NCBI GenBank assembly: GCA_013821865.1
Contig: PNJM01000068.1
Location: forward strand, 1-10,410
DNA: 10,410 bases
Source: Rhodocyclaceae bacterium
Lineage (GTDB): Bacteria; Pseudomonadota; Gammaproteobacteria; Burkholderiales; Rhodocyclaceae
Reading direction: 5' to 3'
Shown here: piece by piece, positions 7,292 to 10,410 of the stretch
Layout of the letters: each line of letters opens with the position of its first letter
Position numbering within the stretch: the first letter of the stretch is position 1
Made by a program: the position numbers and the translations under genes
The notes under the pieces: model-generated
Told to the model about the DNA's origin: nothing
What the model saw: the letters and a program-made list of their open reading frames with translations, nothing else
Database searches by the model: none

Positions 7292-8095
7292 TCAGCCCGC
7301 AACGGCGGGCTTGGGCGGAGAGCCGGCGGAAATGGTCAGAACCTCATGGCCCGTCTCGGTTACCAGCACGGTGTGTTCCCACTGGGCGGACAGGCTGCGG
7401 TCCTTGGTGACAATGGTCCAGCCGTCCGGAAGCTCGGAGATCGCCGCCTTGCCGGCGTTGATCATGGGTTCGATGGTGAAGGTCATGCCGGGACGCAGTT
7501 CGGGGCCGGTGCCGGGCTTGCCGTAGTGCAGCACCTGCGGCTCCTCGTGGAATTTGGCGCCGATGCCGTGGCCGCAGAACTCGCGCACAACGGAAAAGCC
7601 GTTGGATTCGGCGTAACGCTGGATGGCGTGGCCGATGTCGCCCAGCCGTCCGCCCGGCCGCACCTGGACGATGCCCAGCCAGAGGCACTCGTAGGTGACG
7701 GCGCAGAGGCGCCTGGCGAGGATGGAAGCCTCGCCGCCGACAATGAACATGCGGCTGGTGTCGCCGTGGAAACCCTCCTTGATCACCGTGATGTCGAGGT
7801 TCACGATATCGCCGCGCTTGAGCTTCTTGTCGCCCGGAACGCCGTGGCAGACCTGGTGGTTGATCGAGGTGCAGATCGACTTCGGGTAGGGGCTGTAGCC
7901 GGGCGGGGCATAGTTGAGCGGCGCAGGGATGGTGTCCTGTACATTGACCATGTAGTCGTGGCAGAGGTGGTCGAGTTCGGCCGTGGTCACACCAGGCTGG
8001 ACGTGGGGCTCGATGTAGTCCAGCACCTCGGCCGCAAGTCGGCCGGCGACCCTCATTTTCTCGATTTGTTCGGGGGTCTTGATGGTAATGCTCAT
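7292..8095 (-). CDS. map: Type I methionine aminopeptidase
   Basis: Cytosolic dimetal hydrolase that removes the N-terminal methionine of nascent proteins whose second residue is small. 267 residues, normal for type Ia. The metal ligands are all present: Asp101 (IVNLDITV), Asp112 (HGDTSRMF), His176 (CGHGIG), Glu209 (TFTIEP) and Glu240 (QWEHTVLV). His84 (VCHGVPG) corresponds to the substrate-binding histidine. The ATG at 8095 starts MSITIKTPEQIEKMRVAG, as in relatives; the TTG 30 bases upstream adds ten unconserved residues. The 25 bases before the ATG are C-rich and carry no ribosome-binding site. It is the first gene of a map-glnD transcript and diverges from rpsB, an arrangement common in proteobacteria. 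No sequence signal links its activity to GlnD. Confidence 0.97.
   Translation of the reverse strand: MSITIKTPEQIEKMRVAGRLAAEVLDYIEPHVQPGVTTAELDHLCHDYMVNVQDTIPAPLNYAPPGYSPYPKSICTSINHQVCHGVPGDKKLKRGDIVNLDITVIKEGFHGDTSRMFIVGGEASILARRLCAVTYECLWLGIVQVRPGGRLGDIGHAIQRYAESNGFSVVREFCGHGIGAKFHEEPQVLHYGKPGTGPELRPGMTFTIEPMINAGKAAISELPDGWTIVTKDRSLSAQWEHTVLVTETGHEVLTISAGSPPKPAVAG
7295..7310 (-). other. GC hairpin at the map-glnD junction
   Basis: In the minus-strand transcript, GCCCGC-CGUU-GCGGGC forms a perfect 6-bp stem with a four-base loop. Its 3' arm ends directly before the map UGA, and the glnD AUG follows 3 bases after that stop. It has no U-tract, so it is not a terminator. It could hinder free ribosome entry at glnD and make translation depend on ribosomes finishing map. 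Confidence 0.45.
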
Positions 8096-8125
8096 GATTG
8101 TTGGGGGAAGAACCGCAAATTTCAA

Positions 8126-8154
8126 AGCCTAGCGGATTGGCAGACCCGAGGCAA
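8126..8154 (-). promoter_or_regulatory. Candidate map-glnD promoter
   Basis: On the minus strand, TTGCCT (8154-8149) and TAGGCT (8131-8126) are separated by 17 bp. The -35 matches 4 of 6 and the -10 matches 3 of 6 including the conserved TA and final T. Transcription would start near 8119 and leave a leader of about 24 nt before the map ATG, without a Shine-Dalgarno sequence. It is a weak match and chosen mainly for spacing and position. Confidence 0.35.
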
Positions 8155-8191
8155 ATTCCGCCACGGTGCTGGAGTGCGCCAGCCTAACCCC

Positions 8192-8221
8192 TTGAGTATA
8201 TTGGCAGGAGGTTGCTATAAT
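8192..8221 (+). promoter_or_regulatory. rpsB-tsf operon promoter
   Basis: TTGAGT (8192-8197), 18-bp spacer, and a perfect TATAAT (8216-8221) preceded by TGC, the extended -10 motif. Transcription start is expected at about 8227-8229. The bases between -10 and start are GCGCGGC, a GC-rich discriminator of the type associated with ppGpp/DksA (stringent) control of ribosomal operons. This is the strongest promoter in the window by eye. Confidence 0.8.
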
Positions 8222-8227
8222 GCGCGG

Positions 8228-8376
8228 CTTGCCTACCGGACATTGTGGTCGATAGGCAAAATTCACACGCCCGGCAACCAAGAGGGTGCCCTGAGAGCGG
8301 TGGCGGCGGGAAAACACCGACACCTGTTCAGCGGTTGCACAGCCGGGCGGAGGCTAACCCTGTTTGGAGTAATCGT
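8228..8376 (+). promoter_or_regulatory. Structured rpsB 5' leader, probable ribosomal protein S2 autoregulatory element
   Basis: About 150 nt of untranslated leader between the predicted start and the rpsB ATG. Pairings read directly: a 5'-terminal hairpin TTGCCTA (8229-8235) with TAGGCAA (8253-8259); a long closing helix GCCCGGC (8269-8275) with GCCGGGC (8342-8348), continued by AACC (8276-8279) with GGTT (8333-8336) around a 5-nt bulge; inside it GGTG (8285-8288) with CACC (8321-8324) and CGGTG (8298-8302) with CACCG (8315-8319). The closing helix ends next to GGAGG (8349-8353), and the likely ribosome-binding site GGAGT is at 8366-8370. In E. coli the rpsB-tsf leader mediates feedback by S2; equivalence here is inferred from position and structure. 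Whether it matches a catalogued S2 leader family (such as the t44/tff family) needs a covariance search. Confidence 0.65.
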
Positions 8377-9132
8377 ATGACCACGACCATGCGTCAAATG
8401 CTGGAGGCGGGTGTCCATTTCGGCCACCAGACACGCTTCTGGAATCCCAAGATGGCCCCGTTCATTTTCGGCCATCGCAACAAGATTCATATCATCAATC
8501 TGGAAAAGACCCTCGTCAAATACCAGGAGGCGATGAATTTCCTGCGCAAGATGGCGGCCAACAAGGGCACCGTGCTCTTCGTCGGCACCAAGCGCCAGGC
8601 ACGCGAGATCGTGCGCGAGGAGGCTTTGCGCGCCGGCGTGCCTTTCGTCGATGAGCGCTGGCTGGGCGGCATGCTGACCAACTTCAAGACAGTCAAGCAG
8701 TCGATCAAGCGCCTGAAAGATCTCGAAACCATGTCGCAGGACGGCTCCTTCGAGCGCGTCGGCAAGAAGGAAGCCCTGATGCTGCAGCGCGAGATGGTCA
8801 AGCTCTCGAAGAGCATCGGCGGCATCAAGGACATGAACGGCCTGCCCGATGCTATCTTCCTCATCGATGTCGGCTATCACAAGATTGCCGTGACCGAAGC
8901 CAACAAGCTGGGCATTCCGGTCGTCGCCGTGGTCGATACCAACCACACCCCAGAGGGCATCGCCTATGTCATCCCGGGCAACGACGACTCCAGCCGGGCC
9001 ATCCGCCTCTATGCGCGCGGTGCCGCCGATGCGGTACTCGAAGGCCGCAGCCAGACCGTGCAGGAGATCGTGGCAGCGGTGTCGGACGACTTTGTCGAGG
9101 TCGATGAGACCGGCGCCGAAGGCGCGGCCTGA
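8377..9132 (+). CDS. rpsB: 30S ribosomal protein S2
   Basis: Small-subunit protein that binds late in 30S assembly, near S1 on the back of the head/body junction. 251 residues, slightly longer than the E. coli protein because of an acidic C-terminal tail ([11 protein letters not shown]). Signatures: [22 protein letters not shown] at the N-terminus, [32 protein letters not shown], and [23 protein letters not shown] near the C-terminus, where NHTPEG differs slightly from the more frequent N-[CS]-[DS]-P form. The start is the ATG at 8377, with GGAGT 6 bases upstream; codons before it fall in the structured leader. First gene of an operon with tsf, which starts 82 bases after the stop. Confidence 0.98.
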   Translation: MTTTMRQMLEAGVHFGHQTRFWNPKMAPFIFGHRNKIHIINLEKTLVKYQEAMNFLRKMAANKGTVLFVGTKRQAREIVREEALRAGVPFVDERWLGGMLTNFKTVKQSIKRLKDLETMSQDGSFERVGKKEALMLQREMVKLSKSIGGIKDMNGLPDAIFLIDVGYHKIAVTEANKLGIPVVAVVDTNHTPEGIAYVIPGNDDSSRAIRLYARGAADAVLEGRSQTVQEIVAAVSDDFVEVDETGAEGAA

Positions 9133-9154
9133 CGAGCCCGGTCAATCCAACCCT

Positions 9155-9181
9155 GCGGGGCGGCCTGGCCGCCCGCCCCGC
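9155..9181 (+). other. rpsB-tsf intercistronic GC hairpin
   Basis: GCGGGGCGG (9155-9163) pairs perfectly with CCGCCCCGC (9173-9181) around a 9-nt loop. A U-tract does not follow (next bases CTGTGTATCA), so it is not a classical terminator. It may be a partial attenuator or an RNA-processing barrier that sets the S2 to EF-Ts ratio; the role is inferred. Confidence 0.55.
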
Positions 9182-9214
9182 TGTGTATCACCCAGAAAAA
9201 ATTCAGGAGCAAGC

Positions 9215-10108
9215 ATGGCGGAAATTACCGCTTCGATGGTGAAAGAGTTGCGCGAGAAGACCGACGCGCCGATGATGGAATGCAAGAAGGCCCTGGCCGA
9301 AGCCGCCGGCGACATGGCCAAGGCTGAAGAGATCCTGCGCGTCAAGCTCGGCAACAAGGCCAGCAAGGCGGCCTCACGCGTGGCGGCCGAAGGCGTGGTC
9401 GGAATCCATATCGCGGCTGACGGCAAGCTCGGCGCGATCGTCGAGGTCAACTGCGAGACCGACTTCGTCGCCAAAAACGACGATTTCCTGGCCTTCACGA
9501 AAAACCTGGCCGAACTGGTTGCCAGAAACAATCCCGCAGACGTGGCGGCCCTGTCGGTCCTGGCGCTGAACGGTGCCACTGTCGAGGAGACCCGCACGGC
9601 GCTGGTGGGCAAGATCGGCGAAAACATGTCGATCCGCCGCTTCGCCCGCTTCCAGGCGAAGGGCAAATTGGCCAGCTACATCCACGGCGGCGCCAAGGTC
9701 GGCGTACTGCTGGACGTCGTCGGCGGCGACGAGACGCTGGCCAAGGATCTCGCAATGCATATCGCGGCAAGCAAGCCGGTGTCGCTGTCGAAGGAAGAAG
9801 TGCCGGCGGAACTGATCGAGAAGGAGCGTTCCGTCGCGATCGCCAAGGCCGCGGAATCCGGCAAGCCGGCCAACATCGTCGAGAAGATGATCGAAGGCAG
9901 CGTGCAGAAATACCTCAAGGAAGTGACCCTGCTTGGCCAGCCCTTCGTCAAGGACGACAAGCTCACCATTGAGGCTCTGCTGAAGTCGAAAAACGCATCC
10001 GTGGCGCGCTTCCAGCTCTATGTCGTCGGCGAGGGACTGGAGAAGCGATCGAACGATTTCGCCGCCGAGGTTGCCGCCCAGGCTGCCGCAGCCGCTGCCG
10101 CGAAATGA
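9215..10108 (+). CDS. tsf: Translation elongation factor Ts
   Basis: Nucleotide exchange factor that recharges EF-Tu by releasing GDP. 297 residues, as expected for the full-length proteobacterial form. The N-terminal UBA-like domain (about 1-54) contains [26 protein letters not shown] replaces the commoner TGAGMM/TGAPMM, a mild variation. The TDFV motif that inserts into EF-Tu is at 82-85 ([11 protein letters not shown]). The core continues with [24 protein letters not shown] and the dimerisation/coiled-coil region, and the C-terminal helix ends in an alanine-rich tail. The ribosome-binding site AGGAG (9205-9209) lies 5 bases before the ATG, which fixes the start. Cotranscribed with rpsB, as in most bacteria. 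Confidence 0.98.
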   Translation: MAEITASMVKELREKTDAPMMECKKALAEAAGDMAKAEEILRVKLGNKASKAASRVAAEGVVGIHIAADGKLGAIVEVNCETDFVAKNDDFLAFTKNLAELVARNNPADVAALSVLALNGATVEETRTALVGKIGENMSIRRFARFQAKGKLASYIHGGAKVGVLLDVVGGDETLAKDLAMHIAASKPVSLSKEEVPAELIEKERSVAIAKAAESGKPANIVEKMIEGSVQKYLKEVTLLGQPFVKDDKLTIEALLKSKNASVARFQLYVVGEGLEKRSNDFAAEVAAQAAAAAAAK

Positions 10109-10110
10109 AC

Positions 10111-10167
10111 GGCCCCCACGCTCACTTCGCTTCGCTGCCCCCCCTTGGGGCGGCCCGGCGGGGGGGC
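10111..10167 (+). repeat. Palindromic C-run/G-run intergenic repeat between tsf and pyrH
   Basis: The 57 bases begin GGCCCCCACGCTCACTTCGC, then have GCCCCCCC (10137-10144) facing GGGGGGGC (10160-10167), an 8-bp inverted pair; CCCCTTGGGG inside gives an alternative short hairpin. The unit resembles from memory the dispersed 'CCCCCACGCTC.CTTCG' repeats found many times between genes of Betaproteobacteria (REP-like). Only one copy is in this window, so repetition itself cannot be shown here. It fills almost the whole tsf-pyrH gap. Confidence 0.6.
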
Positions 10168-10172
10168 TGAGC

Positions 10173-10410
10173 ATGTCCGAAACCGCCGCCTTCAAGCGCA
10201 TCCTGCTGAAGCTGTCGGGCGAAGCCCTGATGGGCGACGACGCCTACGGCATCAATCGGAGCACGCTGGCCGGGATCGTTGCCGAAATCAAGGCGGTCGC
10301 CGATCTCGGCGTTGAAATCGGCGTGGTGATCGGCGGCGGCAACATCTTTCGCGGCCTGGCCGGCAGCGCGTCCGGCATGGATCGAGCCACGGCAGACTAC
10401 ATGGGCATGC
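10173..10410 (+). CDS. pyrH: UMP kinase, 5' part (partial at right edge)
   Basis: Hexameric bacterial UMP kinase of the amino acid kinase fold, making UDP from UMP and ATP in the cytosol; usually allosterically controlled by GTP and UTP. The first 79 codons are present (full length is about 240). Visible: the phosphate-binding [14 protein letters not shown] (8-21), the strand-loop [11 protein letters not shown] (51-61), and [12 protein letters not shown] (68-79), the UMP-binding region. The order tsf-pyrH is the standard context. The ATG at 10173 is set by homology; there is no normal Shine-Dalgarno, only the G-run of the upstream repeat ending 6 bases before it (10166), which might stand in for one. 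A promoter of its own is not visible in the short gap, so readthrough from rpsB-tsf is likely. Confidence 0.96.
   Translation, partial: MSETAAFKRILLKLSGEALMGDDAYGINRSTLAGIVAEIKAVADLGVEIGVVIGGGNIFRGLAGSASGMDRATADYMGM

Noticed and set aside
8220..8255. An 11-codon mini-ORF ([11 protein letters not shown]) with a perfect AGGAGG 8 bases upstream
   Set aside because: The AGGAGG lies between the -35 and -10 of the rpsB promoter, and the ATG overlaps the -10, so both are upstream of the predicted transcription start and would not be in the mRNA. It would matter only if an upstream promoter exists.
6794..8380. A 528-codon plus-strand open frame antisense to glnD and map
   Set aside because: It crosses the map-rpsB intergenic region and the rpsB promoter and leader. 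Both opposite genes are intact with all catalytic residues, and the frame shows no domain.
9155..9181. Intrinsic terminator between rpsB and tsf
   Set aside because: The stem is strong but a U-tract does not follow; tsf begins 33 bases later with a good ribosome site, so full termination is unlikely.
10111..10167. CRISPR repeat or IS end
   Set aside because: A single palindromic unit with no spacer array, no transposase and no target duplication; it fits a REP-like intergenic repeat better.
1..10410. Defence, secretion, phage or biosynthetic cluster hidden among the genes
   Set aside because: Every open frame with credible composition belongs to a core enzyme, a translation gene or a common membrane-protein family. 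No gap exceeds 281 bp, and gene content and codon usage look uniform by eye.

Overview
This window looks like a chromosomal housekeeping segment of a GC-rich betaproteobacterium. The gene order map/rpsB-tsf-pyrH, the DapC N-terminus, the Betaproteobacteria-style leader repeat before pyrH and the overall protein sequences point there, perhaps to Rhodocyclales or a relative (inference from recalled family resemblance, no search run). I see no mobile element, CRISPR array, tRNA, rRNA or defence or toxin gene. All eleven genes are either recognisable core functions or common transporter or membrane families.

Layout, left to right. (1) dapC (minus strand, C-terminal part cut off by the left edge) makes the lysine and peptidoglycan precursor. 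(2) Diverging from it is a ten-helix EamA/DMT transporter (plus). (3) Converging on that with an 8-bp gap is an MgtC/SapB-DUF4010 membrane protein (minus). (4) Diverging again is a tight plus-strand trio, ispD-ispF-thpR: two consecutive-pathway enzymes of the MEP isoprenoid route followed by a 2H-type RNA 2',3'-cyclic phosphodiesterase. (5) Converging with thpR, with a 4-bp overlap, is the minus-strand pair map-glnD: methionine aminopeptidase first, then the bifunctional PII uridylyltransferase/uridylyl-removing enzyme. (6) Diverging from map across a 281-bp regulatory region is the translation operon rpsB-tsf, followed by pyrH, which is cut off by the right edge.

The most informative non-coding parts are: the rpsB promoter (consensus TATAAT with an extended TGC) followed by a ~150-nt structured leader, which is likely the ribosomal protein S2 autoregulatory element; a 9-bp GC hairpin between rpsB and tsf; a C-run/G-run palindromic repeat filling the tsf-pyrH gap up to 5 bases from the pyrH start; and the 41-bp mgtC-family/ispD gap, where both genes have a -10-like hexamer so close to the ATG that both messages could be leaderless.

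No undescribed multi-gene system is visible. The observations worth a second look are regulatory and architectural. Several very long overlapping reading frames (up to about 695 codons) are high-GC shadows of the real genes and are not annotated.
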